A DNA stretch of 64,000 bases, from NCBI RefSeq assembly GCF_052089425.1, contig NZ_JBQCZW010000001.1:1-64000 (forward strand), read 5' to 3'. The translations under genes were made by a program, and so were the position numbers. Below the pieces are notes generated by a model. It worked only from the letters and a program-made list of their open reading frames with translations. It did not search any database and was not told where the DNA came from. Positions 50,212-58,192 of this stretch are shown piece after piece (position 1 is the stretch's first letter; each line of letters begins with the position of its first letter). The DNA is from Ancrocorticia sp052089425. Its GTDB lineage: Bacteria; Actinomycetota; Actinomycetes; Actinomycetales; Actinomycetaceae.

Positions 50212-51312
50212 ATGAAGATTCTTCCCGGGTTGGGCGTCTATTGGCGCGATCAGGACACGATTCAGGTGGGCTTGGACCCTCGGGTCGGGGCGATCGTCGA
50301 AGGCCTATCGCGTTCAGAGCAGGAATTCGTTTCGCTTCTGACAAAAGAATGGGCGCAGGCTGAGTTAGATCCGGTAGCGCGCGAACATGGGCTGAGCTCA
50401 TCGCGCCTGACCGAAATTCTCACAACGTTGGGGCGAGCTGGCCTTCTCGAAGGATCCGATGTTCCTAGGTCGCGTGAGGCGGCAAGCCGCGTGCCCGCCG
50501 CCCGCGTGCCGGGCAGTCGTGAACCGGGCAGCAGCGAATCCAACACGCGTGCCACCAAGCACGTCCACTTCGATAGCTTGGACTCTCTGAGCACGACGAT
50601 TGCCCTCAAGCTAGCGGAAAGCGGCATCAACCAGTTGAGCTTTGACGATCGCAGGCCTGTGCAACATGGCGATCATCCACTGATGTGGCCGCGTTGGGAC
50701 GGCATCGCACGCGCTCAGGCGATGACAACGCTGCTACGCCAGCTCTCCCCACAGGTCGGGGTACTCGATAGCGATCACCCGGATCTCGCTGTGGTGAGTG
50801 GTTCACGGCTGGTGTTCCCCACAACCACTGCGCGTTGGATGGAGGAATCGGTCCCCCACCTGCTCGTATGGACAGAAGAAGTGGATACGTGTGTGGGCCC
50901 GCTTGTGGAGCCGCATCATTCCACGTGCGCGAACTGCCTGTACGAATACCATGTGGACGGTGACGAAGCGTGGAACCTGCTGGCCGCCCAAGCCCACGCC
51001 ATCACCAAGCTGGCCCCAACTAGCGAAACACGCGATCTTGCGGCGAGCATCGCCGTTCGTTCAATCCTCGGGCTTTTCGATGGTCACGGTAATTCGCTCC
51101 ACGATGCCCAATGGCGCGTTCCCCCGTTGCCGAACTTCCCGCACCTATCATCGGCAGGTCCTCACCCGCGCTGCGGCTGTGCATCGTATGCCGCGATGGT
51201 TGGCGCGCTGGAGAGTGCACTCCCGTCACCCCCGCCCGCGAAGCGCCCCCATTCTCACCGGGAGCGCCCGCTACGTCCGGTGGCTGAGCCGCCACCCATT
51301 CACCGGCTCTAG
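50212..51312 (+). CDS. ThiF/cyclodehydratase-like protein (Rv3196-like)
   Basis: 366 residues. The N-terminal ~90 residues (PGLGVYWRDQDTIQVGLDPR ... GLSSSRLTEILTTLGRAGLL) look like a peptide-binding winged-helix domain, followed by a Ser/Arg/Pro-rich linker (SRVPAARVPGSREPGSSES) and a ThiF/E1-like domain. Cysteines resembling a zinc site occur in STCANCLYEYH and PRCGCASYA. No catalytic motif proves enzyme activity. The synteny partner in M. tuberculosis (Rv3196) is also poorly understood. GGAGG 7 bases before ATG. Its stop TAG is antiparallel to the uvrD2 stop through the shared palindrome CTAG. Confidence 0.8.
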   Translation: MKILPGLGVYWRDQDTIQVGLDPRVGAIVEGLSRSEQEFVSLLTKEWAQAELDPVAREHGLSSSRLTEILTTLGRAGLLEGSDVPRSREAASRVPAARVPGSREPGSSESNTRATKHVHFDSLDSLSTTIALKLAESGINQLSFDDRRPVQHGDHPLMWPRWDGIARAQAMTTLLRQLSPQVGVLDSDHPDLAVVSGSRLVFPTTTARWMEESVPHLLVWTEEVDTCVGPLVEPHHSTCANCLYEYHVDGDEAWNLLAAQAHAITKLAPTSETRDLAASIAVRSILGLFDGHGNSLHDAQWRVPPLPNFPHLSSAGPHPRCGCASYAAMVGALESALPSPPPAKRPHSHRERPLRPVAEPPPIHRL

Positions 51313-53294
51313 CTGTTCACCACATCAAGGATCTCTTCGCCCCAAGCCTCTAACTTGGTGGAGCCAACACCCTTGATCCGCCCCAGTTGCTGGATGCCTC
51401 CCGGCTTGGACACGGCGATGGCCCGCAGTGTCGTATCGTGAAACACCGTGTAGGCGGGGCGCTCCAGCTGCGCCGCCTTCGCCGCCCTCCACGCCACCAG
51501 CTTGTCCAGCATCTCAGTGTCCTCTGGGTGGTCACGAAGGAATTCATCGCGCGCTTGGGCTTTCCGCCGCCGGTAATCGGTGGTGCGCGAAACTTTCTTT
51601 TCCGGGGCGGGCCAGATGCCGTTCAAGAAGCGTGTGACCTTGCGGTTGGCACGCGAACCGTTGCCCTTGGCGAAGGACACCTGAAGGTGGCGCTTGGCCC
51701 GAGTAATTCCCACATACAGCAGGCGGCGTTCTTCCGCGATCCCTTCTTCTCCCTTTGCCAGAGAAATGGGCATGAGGCCTTCGCTCATCCCCACAAGGAA
51801 CACGGCCTCCCATTCGAGGCCCTTTGCAGCGTGCAGCGAGGAGAGCGTGACACCTTCCATTTCCGGGGCATTCTGCATCATCGCGCGCTCCTCAAGTTCT
51901 TGAACGAACTCAGTGATTCCAGCACCCCGCTTCGTTTCCATCTCTTTCGCAAGGGAGAGCAGGGCGTTCAGCGCATCCCAGCGCTCACGCACAGCCCCGG
52001 CCTGATCGGGAGCCTCATCGCGCCAGCCCATCTGGCGTAGGACGGCACGAACGTTGCCGCCCAGGCCGCCTTCCATCCCCGAACGCGCGGCCGAACGCAT
52101 CGCCACCATGGCTTCGCGGACTTCCCTGCGCGAAAAGAACCGTTCTGATCCCCGGATGGCATAGCCAACGCCCGCCTTGGACAGAGCGGCCTCGAACTGG
52201 GCGGACTGCGCGTTGGTGCGGTAAAGGATCGCCATGTCTTGAAGCGGTATGCCCTGCTCCTTCAGGGTGAGGATTTCCCCAACAATCCCGGAGGCTTCCT
52301 CCTCATCGTCCGTGTATTCCTTCCACTGCACGGGAACGGACGATGGCAGCTGCGATGCCAAACTGACGGCTCCCTCGGATTGATCGGAGGAAATGACGAG
52401 GTTTGCTGCATTGACGATCTGTGGCGTAGATCGGTAATCGCGGTTCAATTCGATGAGTTTGGCCTTCGGGAACTCGCGGGCAAATCTGGCCAGATAGTGC
52501 GAGCGCGCACCGGTAAACGAGTAGATGGTTTGGGACACGTCTCCCACAACGCACAGTTCTTTGCGGTCCCCCATCCACAGCTGTAAGAGGCGGTGTTGGA
52601 GCGGGGACACGTCCTGATACTCGTCCACCACAAAGTGGCGGTACTGGTCCCGGATCTGGCGCGCAACATCCGGGCGATCAAGCATGATCCCGACAAGCAG
52701 AAGCAGCACATCCTCAAAATCGATGACGTGGCGCTCGGTTTTCACTTCTTCATACAACCGCAAAAGTGCGGGGATCTCATGCACAGAATGCCCGGCAACA
52801 TCCCCGTGGCCGGCAGCCCCTGCGCGCTCCACGTAGTTCTCCGGAGATACGAGGGACACCTTCGCCCATTCAATCTCCGAGGCGAGATCACGGATAGCCA
52901 CCTTGTCCACGCCCATCCCCAGCTGGCTGGCGGCCTGAGAAACCAAGGCGATCTTATGTTCGGCAATCGGAGGAACCTTGCCACCAACGGCCGTCCCCCA
53001 AAAGAAGGAAAGCTGGCGCAGCGCAGCGGCATGGAACGTTTGGGCCGATACCCCGCCAACGTCAAGATCCCGCAACCGCGAGCGCATCTCCCCCGCCGCA
53101 CGCGAGGTGAACGTCACGGCCAAAACATGGCCAGGGGCGAATGCCCCGGAATGAACACCGTAGGCGATGCGATAGGTGATCGCACGCGTTTTCCCCGTCC
53201 CGGCACCAGCCCGAACGCACACCGGCCCGCTGAGGCTTGTAGCCACCTCACGCTGCTCGGGGTCTAGATGCTCCAACAATTCTTCAGCCTTCAT
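51309..53294 (-). CDS. uvrD2: UvrD2-like superfamily 1 DNA helicase with HRDC domain
   Basis: 661 residues. Motor domain with Walker A GAGTGKTRA, VDEYQDVSPLQ, GDVSQTIYSFTGA, VTLSSLHAAKGLEWEAVFLVG and YVGITRAKRHL; C-terminal HRDC domain (DTTLRAIAVSKPGGIQQLGRIKGVGSTKLEAWG) marks it as UvrD2. Mycobacterial UvrD2 carries a tetracysteine motif between motor and HRDC; this linker (RRRKAQARDEFLRDHP) has no cysteine. The start is ATG 53294 with GAGGAGG 5 bases upstream; the frame extends to 53333 without support. It overlaps the convergent ThiF-like gene by four bases. Confidence 0.93.
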   Translation of the reverse strand: MKAEELLEHLDPEQREVATSLSGPVCVRAGAGTGKTRAITYRIAYGVHSGAFAPGHVLAVTFTSRAAGEMRSRLRDLDVGGVSAQTFHAAALRQLSFFWGTAVGGKVPPIAEHKIALVSQAASQLGMGVDKVAIRDLASEIEWAKVSLVSPENYVERAGAAGHGDVAGHSVHEIPALLRLYEEVKTERHVIDFEDVLLLLVGIMLDRPDVARQIRDQYRHFVVDEYQDVSPLQHRLLQLWMGDRKELCVVGDVSQTIYSFTGARSHYLARFAREFPKAKLIELNRDYRSTPQIVNAANLVISSDQSEGAVSLASQLPSSVPVQWKEYTDDEEEASGIVGEILTLKEQGIPLQDMAILYRTNAQSAQFEAALSKAGVGYAIRGSERFFSRREVREAMVAMRSAARSGMEGGLGGNVRAVLRQMGWRDEAPDQAGAVRERWDALNALLSLAKEMETKRGAGITEFVQELEERAMMQNAPEMEGVTLSSLHAAKGLEWEAVFLVGMSEGLMPISLAKGEEGIAEERRLLYVGITRAKRHLQVSFAKGNGSRANRKVTRFLNGIWPAPEKKVSRTTDYRRRKAQARDEFLRDHPEDTEMLDKLVAWRAAKAAQLERPAYTVFHDTTLRAIAVSKPGGIQQLGRIKGVGSTKLEAWGEEILDVVNS

Positions 53295-53380
53295 CGAACC
53301 TCCTCCCCCAAGTCTCCCACGCCTGTCCCACACAATTTCACTACCCGATTACCCATATACCGCCCGCGCCCACCCCGGCA

Positions 53381-53386
53381 TAGACT
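53381..53386 (+). promoter_or_regulatory. -10 box, leaderless mycoredoxin promoter
   Basis: TAGACT with a 6-base gap to ATG 53393; no Shine-Dalgarno. Confidence 0.45.
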
Positions 53387-53392
53387 GACACC

Positions 53393-53641
53393 ATGAGTGA
53401 TTTCACGCTGTATTCAACAACTTGGTGCTCCTACTGCAAGAACTTGAAGCGCCAGCTGGACAAGGCCGGCATTGCGGACTTTAACGAGGTCAACATTGAG
53501 GAGGACCCTCAGGCAGCCGCGCGCGTTGAGGGTTTCAATGGTGGCAATCAGACGGTGCCAACGCTCGAGTTCTCGGACGGTTCGGCACAGACAAACCCGA
53601 GCCTCGCCGATGTTAAGGACAAGCTGGCGGCGTTGGCCTAA
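53393..53641 (+). CDS. mycoredoxin (mycothiol-dependent glutaredoxin-like)
   Basis: 82 residues, thioredoxin fold, with active site Cys12-Ser-Tyr-Cys15 (TTWCSYCKNL), cis-Pro segment TVPTLEFSDG and TNPS. Reduces S-mycothiolated proteins with mycothiol in actinobacteria; mycoredoxin-1 (Rv3198A) sits next to uvrD2 there as here. Seven bases separate its stop from the convergent nudC. Confidence 0.94.
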   Translation: MSDFTLYSTTWCSYCKNLKRQLDKAGIADFNEVNIEEDPQAAARVEGFNGGNQTVPTLEFSDGSAQTNPSLADVKDKLAALA

Positions 53642-53648
53642 TACTGGC

Positions 53649-54599
53649 CTAGCCGAACACGCTCGCGGTTCCCGAACCGTCCAGCACATCCGCGAAGGTG
53701 GCCCCGAGCCACGTTTGGATCAGGCTGGCGGCAACGGACGTGGGGCTGGGAAGCTGGATCTGCTGGGAGCGGAGGGCGTCCGTCAGTTCCTCGCGCGAAA
53801 AGAAGCGGGCATCGGCCATCTCTTTGCCGTCAACGGCGATGTCCGCGGGGCGGGCTTCGGTCCACCCATCGAACGCCAGCATGAGCGAACGCGGGAACGG
53901 CCACGGCTGAGAACCGAAGTAGCGCACCTCGCCCACTGCGATATGAGCTTCCTCGTACACTTCGCGGCGAACGGCGGCCTCAAGGGATTCTCCGGCCTCC
54001 ACGAAGCCTGCCAGTACGGAGTATTTCCCAGGCCCCCACGCGGAGTTACGCCCCAGTAGCAGCCGATCGTCGTGATCGTGGATGGCCATGATCACGGCCG
54101 GATCCGTCCGCGGGAACCTCAGGTGGCCGTTGGTGCACACCATTTCCCAGCCACTCGGCGACACGCTGAGTTCGGCCCCGCATTCGGTGCAGAACTTTGC
54201 TCTGTGCCGCCACTGAAGGACGGCCACGGCGCCTACCGCCAACGCGGTGTCCAGATCTTCCCATTCGTGGGCCCAGTACCGCAACGGGCGCATCGTGGGG
54301 TGATCGGCCGCCTGCACATCGTGTTCGGATACGAGCCCCGTGGCGTCACACGCAAAGTAGGGATGGCCGCCATCCTTGCCCAGATACACGGCGGTTCGGC
54401 TCCCCCATCCCGAGGCCTGCTCGCGGGTGAGGAATAGCAGGCGCCCCGGCGATTCGGGATCAATCGCCACGTCCGCACCGGCCACCAGAATGAAGAGGGC
54501 ATCGGGCGAATTACGCGCCTTCGCAAGAGCGGACGGATTGTTTCTGGTCAACTCGTCACGATCTATGCTGCCTCGCGCGAGATTCAAATCATGTAACAC
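53649..54599 (-). CDS. nudC: NAD+/NADH diphosphatase / NAD-RNA decapping hydrolase
   Basis: 316 residues. N-terminal domain, four-Cys/His zinc finger (FCTECGAELSVSPSGWEMVCTNGH near residue 135), Nudix box GFVEAGESLEAAVRREVYEE, and the NudC diagnostic SQPWPFPRSLM. It splits NAD(H) to NMN(H) and AMP, and in other bacteria decaps NAD-RNA. Start GTG 54599 with GGAGG 4 bases upstream. Divergent from glgX. Confidence 0.95.
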   Translation of the reverse strand: MLHDLNLARGSIDRDELTRNNPSALAKARNSPDALFILVAGADVAIDPESPGRLLFLTREQASGWGSRTAVYLGKDGGHPYFACDATGLVSEHDVQAADHPTMRPLRYWAHEWEDLDTALAVGAVAVLQWRHRAKFCTECGAELSVSPSGWEMVCTNGHLRFPRTDPAVIMAIHDHDDRLLLGRNSAWGPGKYSVLAGFVEAGESLEAAVRREVYEEAHIAVGEVRYFGSQPWPFPRSLMLAFDGWTEARPADIAVDGKEMADARFFSREELTDALRSQQIQLPSPTSVAASLIQTWLGATFADVLDGSGTASVFG

Positions 54600-54640
54600 G
54601 GCATCCTCCTTGTCCTAGGCTAGCCCGATCGAACCGGCGC

Positions 54641-54652
54641 GTGGAATTCCAC
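54641..54652. promoter_or_regulatory. 12-bp perfect palindrome between nudC and glgX
   Basis: GTGGAATTCCAC, 70 bases upstream of the glgX -10 and about 40 bases upstream of the nudC start. Operator candidate; regulator unknown. Confidence 0.4.
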
Positions 54653-54710
54653 CAGAATGTGGCGCTCGTCAAATGGCGCGTAAATATGTGCCACTTTGGT
54701 CCCAAACTGG

Positions 54711-54716
54711 GATAAT
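54711..54716 (+). promoter_or_regulatory. -10 box, leaderless glgX promoter
   Basis: GATAAT (five of six consensus bases) with a 6-base gap to GTG 54723. The inverted repeat TCCCA-AAC-TGGGA (54700-54712) overlaps it and could be a repressor site. Confidence 0.55.
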
Positions 54717-54722
54717 GCCAGA

Positions 54723-56960
54723 GTGACAGATATCGAGATTGACGTCCTTTCTGGTCCGCGCTACTCCGCGGAGCAGCCGGAACCCGCCGGATTGCCCACC
54801 CAAGCGCCCGTTCGATTGGGGGCTCACTTAGTATCTGGAGGCGCTGATTTTTTGCTGTTGGCGCCGCACGCTTCCGAGGTCACGTTGTGTTTGTTTTTTG
54901 ACGACGACGACGGCCTCAGTGAGCACCGCTACAGTATGAATGCTGCAAAGGTTGGCTATTGGTCAGCACGCATTCCGGGCGTGGAGGCTGGCCAACGCTA
55001 CGGGTACCGCGTAGCCGGGCGCTGGGCTCCCGAACTGGGCCTGTCCCACAATCCCGCGAAACTTCTGCTTGATCCCTATGCGCGCGCCATCACGCAAACC
55101 CCGGTGTTGGGGCCCGCCCTTTATGGGCACGTGGTTGATGAGGATCTCAACCCGGTCACGATTCCGCTGGAACAAGATAATCGCGATTCCGCCGAATCCA
55201 TGGCGCTTGGCGTGGTTGTTGAGGAATCTGCGGACGCAACTGACCATCCCCACACCGCGTGGGAAGATACCGTGATCTATGAGACGCATCTCAAGGGGTT
55301 CACGAAGATGCTCCCAGAGGTTCCAGCAGAACTGCGAGGAACCTACGCGGGGATGGGTCACGAGGCCACGATCTCCCAGTTGAAGAGCCTCGGAATCACG
55401 GCTGTTGAACTCCTTCCCATCCACGCCTCGATGCCGGAGCCGTTCCTTGAGAAGAAGGGCCTGACGAATTATTGGGGGTACAACACCCTTTCCTTCTTCG
55501 CTCCAGAGCCGAGCTATGCCACCGAAGAGGCGCAGGCAAGCGGGCCCGCAGCTGTTGTTGACGAAGTGCGCCAGATGGTGGCCAACCTGCACGCGGCCGG
55601 CCTAGAAGTGATTTTGGACGTGGTGTACAACCACACGTGCGAGGGCGGGGCGGACGGCCCGATGGTTTCCCTGCGCGGGCTGGATCAAAGCTCCTATTAC
55701 CTGCTCGAACAGGATGATCCTTCCCAGTTCTTTGACACCACGGGTTGCGGAAACTCCCTTGACTTCCGGCGCCAGAAGGTTGTGCGGCTCACGCTCGATT
55801 CGCTGCGCTACTGGGTCCAGAAGATAGGCGTTGATGGGTTCCGGTTCGATCTGTCCGTCACGCTAGGGCGCAATGGCAAGCATTTCGATTCCCATCATCC
55901 CTTCTTCGTAGCTCTGACAACCGATCCTGTGCTGGGCAGCGTCAAGCTGATCAACGAACCATGGGATCTGGGCCCGAACGGCTGGCAAACGGGGCGTTTC
56001 ATGACTCCCACAGCCGATTGGAACGATCATTTCCGCGATACCGTGCGTGCCTTCTGGGTGGCGCAGCCGCGATCCCTCATCGGAGGAGGCGGCGGCGGGG
56101 ATCTTCGCGATCTTGCCACACGCCTATCCGGTTCAGCGGATCTGTTCGGGCACGGGCGTATCCCTGGCGGGCGCAGCCCGGCAGCATCCATCAACTTCGT
56201 GACAGCTCACGATGGCTTCACGATGCGTGACCTCGTGTCCTACAACAACAAGAACAATCAGGCCAATCTGGAATCCAATCGTGACGGCACAAACGATAAC
56301 AAATCGTGGGATCACGGACATGCTGAAAACAGTGAGGACGGCCCTACCCCACGATTCGTTCTGGAGCGGCGCCGCCAGACCCTACGCAACCTCATGGGAA
56401 CCCTCATTCTCTCTGCTGGAACACCGATGATCACCGCCGGTGATGAATTCGGACGTACTCAGGGCGGCAACAACAACTCCTACTGTCAAGACAATGAGAT
56501 CTCGTGGGTAGATTGGAACCTTGAACCGTGGCAGGAAGATCTGCGCGAGACGGTGTCCTATCTGTTGAAGATTCGGCGTGAACACAAGGTTCTGCGTCCC
56601 ACTCGCTTCTACATTGAGGGATTGAGTCCGGACGATCAAGTGGGCGATCTCGAATGGTTTGATTGCGAAGGCAACATCATGTCCGAATACCGGTGGTTCG
56701 ATACGAAGCACCGCGTTGTCCAGATGCTGCGTTCCGGCCACGGCACAGATGGCGATGCCCTGATCGTCATCAACGGCTCGTGGGAACGATCCGATGTTCG
56801 CCTGCCCAACGGGCGCGAAACCTCCTTCGAAAAGATCTGGGATTCCAGCTGGCCAACACCGGATTGCTCGCATCCCACCTACATTCCCAATGCGATGACT
56901 GCTCTGGAGCCGCTGTCCATCCAGCTGTACATTTCCGAACCGGGCGTCGTGTGGCCCTAG
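54723..56960 (+). CDS. glgX: glycogen debranching enzyme (isoamylase type)
   Basis: Hydrolyses alpha-1,6 branches of glycogen. 745 residues: N-terminal CBM48 (RLGAHLVSGGADFLLLAPHASEVTLCLF) and a GH13 barrel with LTNYWGYNTLSFFAPEPSYA, VVYNHTCEGG, nucleophile Asp in VDGFRFDLSVTLGR, acid Glu in INEPWDLG, and VTAHDGFTMRDLVSYNNKNN. The GTG at 54723 is preferred (leaderless geometry) over TTG 54696. A GACGACGACGACGG tract preceded by T7 encodes LFFDDDDG (near residue 60) at the end of a CBM48 strand. First gene of the trehalose-glucan region. Confidence 0.95.
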   Translation: MTDIEIDVLSGPRYSAEQPEPAGLPTQAPVRLGAHLVSGGADFLLLAPHASEVTLCLFFDDDDGLSEHRYSMNAAKVGYWSARIPGVEAGQRYGYRVAGRWAPELGLSHNPAKLLLDPYARAITQTPVLGPALYGHVVDEDLNPVTIPLEQDNRDSAESMALGVVVEESADATDHPHTAWEDTVIYETHLKGFTKMLPEVPAELRGTYAGMGHEATISQLKSLGITAVELLPIHASMPEPFLEKKGLTNYWGYNTLSFFAPEPSYATEEAQASGPAAVVDEVRQMVANLHAAGLEVILDVVYNHTCEGGADGPMVSLRGLDQSSYYLLEQDDPSQFFDTTGCGNSLDFRRQKVVRLTLDSLRYWVQKIGVDGFRFDLSVTLGRNGKHFDSHHPFFVALTTDPVLGSVKLINEPWDLGPNGWQTGRFMTPTADWNDHFRDTVRAFWVAQPRSLIGGGGGGDLRDLATRLSGSADLFGHGRIPGGRSPAASINFVTAHDGFTMRDLVSYNNKNNQANLESNRDGTNDNKSWDHGHAENSEDGPTPRFVLERRRQTLRNLMGTLILSAGTPMITAGDEFGRTQGGNNNSYCQDNEISWVDWNLEPWQEDLRETVSYLLKIRREHKVLRPTRFYIEGLSPDDQVGDLEWFDCEGNIMSEYRWFDTKHRVVQMLRSGHGTDGDALIVINGSWERSDVRLPNGRETSFEKIWDSSWPTPDCSHPTYIPNAMTALEPLSIQLYISEPGVVWP

Positions 56961-57027
56961 CGGCCTGCAAACAACACTCGGGCTCAGGCCCGCCGGTCCC
57001 ATTAGATCCACACGTATAGAGGAAATT

Positions 57028-58134
57028 ATGACGCACAACATCGGGGATGCCCTCGAAAACGCAACGAGTGAAGCATCGCTAGCCCACAGCCGCCAGATCA
57101 GCCAGAAGATTGAAGAAGGAATCAGGAATGATCCTTCCCAGTTCCGGGCGTTAACCGGGGATCGTCCCACCGGAAACCTACACATTGGCCACTACTTCGG
57201 CTCCATGCAGAACCGCCTGCGCCTGCAGCAAGCAGGTGTTGATACGTGGTTGCTCGTGGCTGACTACCAGGTCATCACTGATCGTGACGGCGTTGGCCCC
57301 ATCAAGGATCGCGTCCTGTCACTCGTGACGGACAACTTGGCGCTCGGTATCGATCCAGATCGCTCCACGATCTTTGCTCACTCGCAGGTTCCTGCGCTCA
57401 ATCAGCTCATGCTGCCCTTCCTGTCTCTGGTCACGGATGCCGAATTGCGGCGCAACCCCACCGTGAAGTCAGAACTCGAGGCAACGGATGGGCGCCCCAT
57501 GTCCGGCCTGATGCTCACCTATCCTGTCCATCAGGCCGCGGATATCCTGTTCTGCAAGGCGAATCTGGTGCCGGTTGGCAAGGATCAGCTGCCCCATCTG
57601 GAACAGGCACGCGTGATCACCGATCGGTTCGATGCCCGCTATGGCCGCCCTGAGGGAGCCAAGGACCGGGTGTTCCCACGCCCTCAAGGCCTCCTTTCGG
57701 AAGCCGAGATGGTGCTGGGATTGGATGGCACCAAGATGAGCAAGTCCAAGGGAAACACGATCGAACTGCGGATGAGCGCTGATGAAACGGCCAAGCTGAT
57801 CAAGAAAGCCGTGACGGATTCTGACCGCCACATCACCTACGATCCGGTGAATCGTCCCGAGGTAGCCAACCTGCTCACGCTGATCAGCCTGTGCACGGGG
57901 CGGGCTCAGGTGGCTATTGCCGAGGAGATCGGTGATGGCGGCGGCGGTACCCTCAAGAAGATGCTGACGGAAGCGCTCAATGAGCATTTGGCATCATTCC
58001 GGGCACGCCGCCTCGAACTTGAGGCGGATCAAGGCTATGTGGCAGATGTTCTTCATCGGGGCATTGCGCGAGCCAACGAGGAAGCCAATGCCACGCTGGA
58101 TCAGGTCCGTTCGGCCATGAACATGGTGTACTAG
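57028..58134 (+). CDS. trpS: tryptophanyl-tRNA synthetase
   Basis: 368 residues, slightly longer than the usual ~335 because of an N-terminal extension (about 40 residues before FRALTGDRPTGNLHIGHYFG). Class I signatures: HIGH (GNLHIGHYFGS) and KMSKS (GTKMSKSKGNT), with the Trp-pocket segment VADYQVITDR. AGAGGAA 3-4 bases before ATG. It sits between glgX and glgE but is not functionally related to them. Confidence 0.97.
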   Translation: MTHNIGDALENATSEASLAHSRQISQKIEEGIRNDPSQFRALTGDRPTGNLHIGHYFGSMQNRLRLQQAGVDTWLLVADYQVITDRDGVGPIKDRVLSLVTDNLALGIDPDRSTIFAHSQVPALNQLMLPFLSLVTDAELRRNPTVKSELEATDGRPMSGLMLTYPVHQAADILFCKANLVPVGKDQLPHLEQARVITDRFDARYGRPEGAKDRVFPRPQGLLSEAEMVLGLDGTKMSKSKGNTIELRMSADETAKLIKKAVTDSDRHITYDPVNRPEVANLLTLISLCTGRAQVAIAEEIGDGGGGTLKKMLTEALNEHLASFRARRLELEADQGYVADVLHRGIARANEEANATLDQVRSAMNMVY

Positions 58135-58180
58135 TTTCTCTTAAAGCGCTATTACGGCTGCACGGGCGGCCTAAATTACA

Positions 58181-58186
58181 TAGGCT
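58181..58186 (+). promoter_or_regulatory. -10 box, leaderless glgE promoter
   Basis: TAGGCT with a 6-base gap to GTG 58193; no Shine-Dalgarno. Confidence 0.45.
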
Positions 58187-58192
58187 GTTCGC

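Noticed and set aside
56961..57027. T-box leader before trpS
   Set aside because: The spacer is only 67 bases with no T-box sequence or specifier stem.
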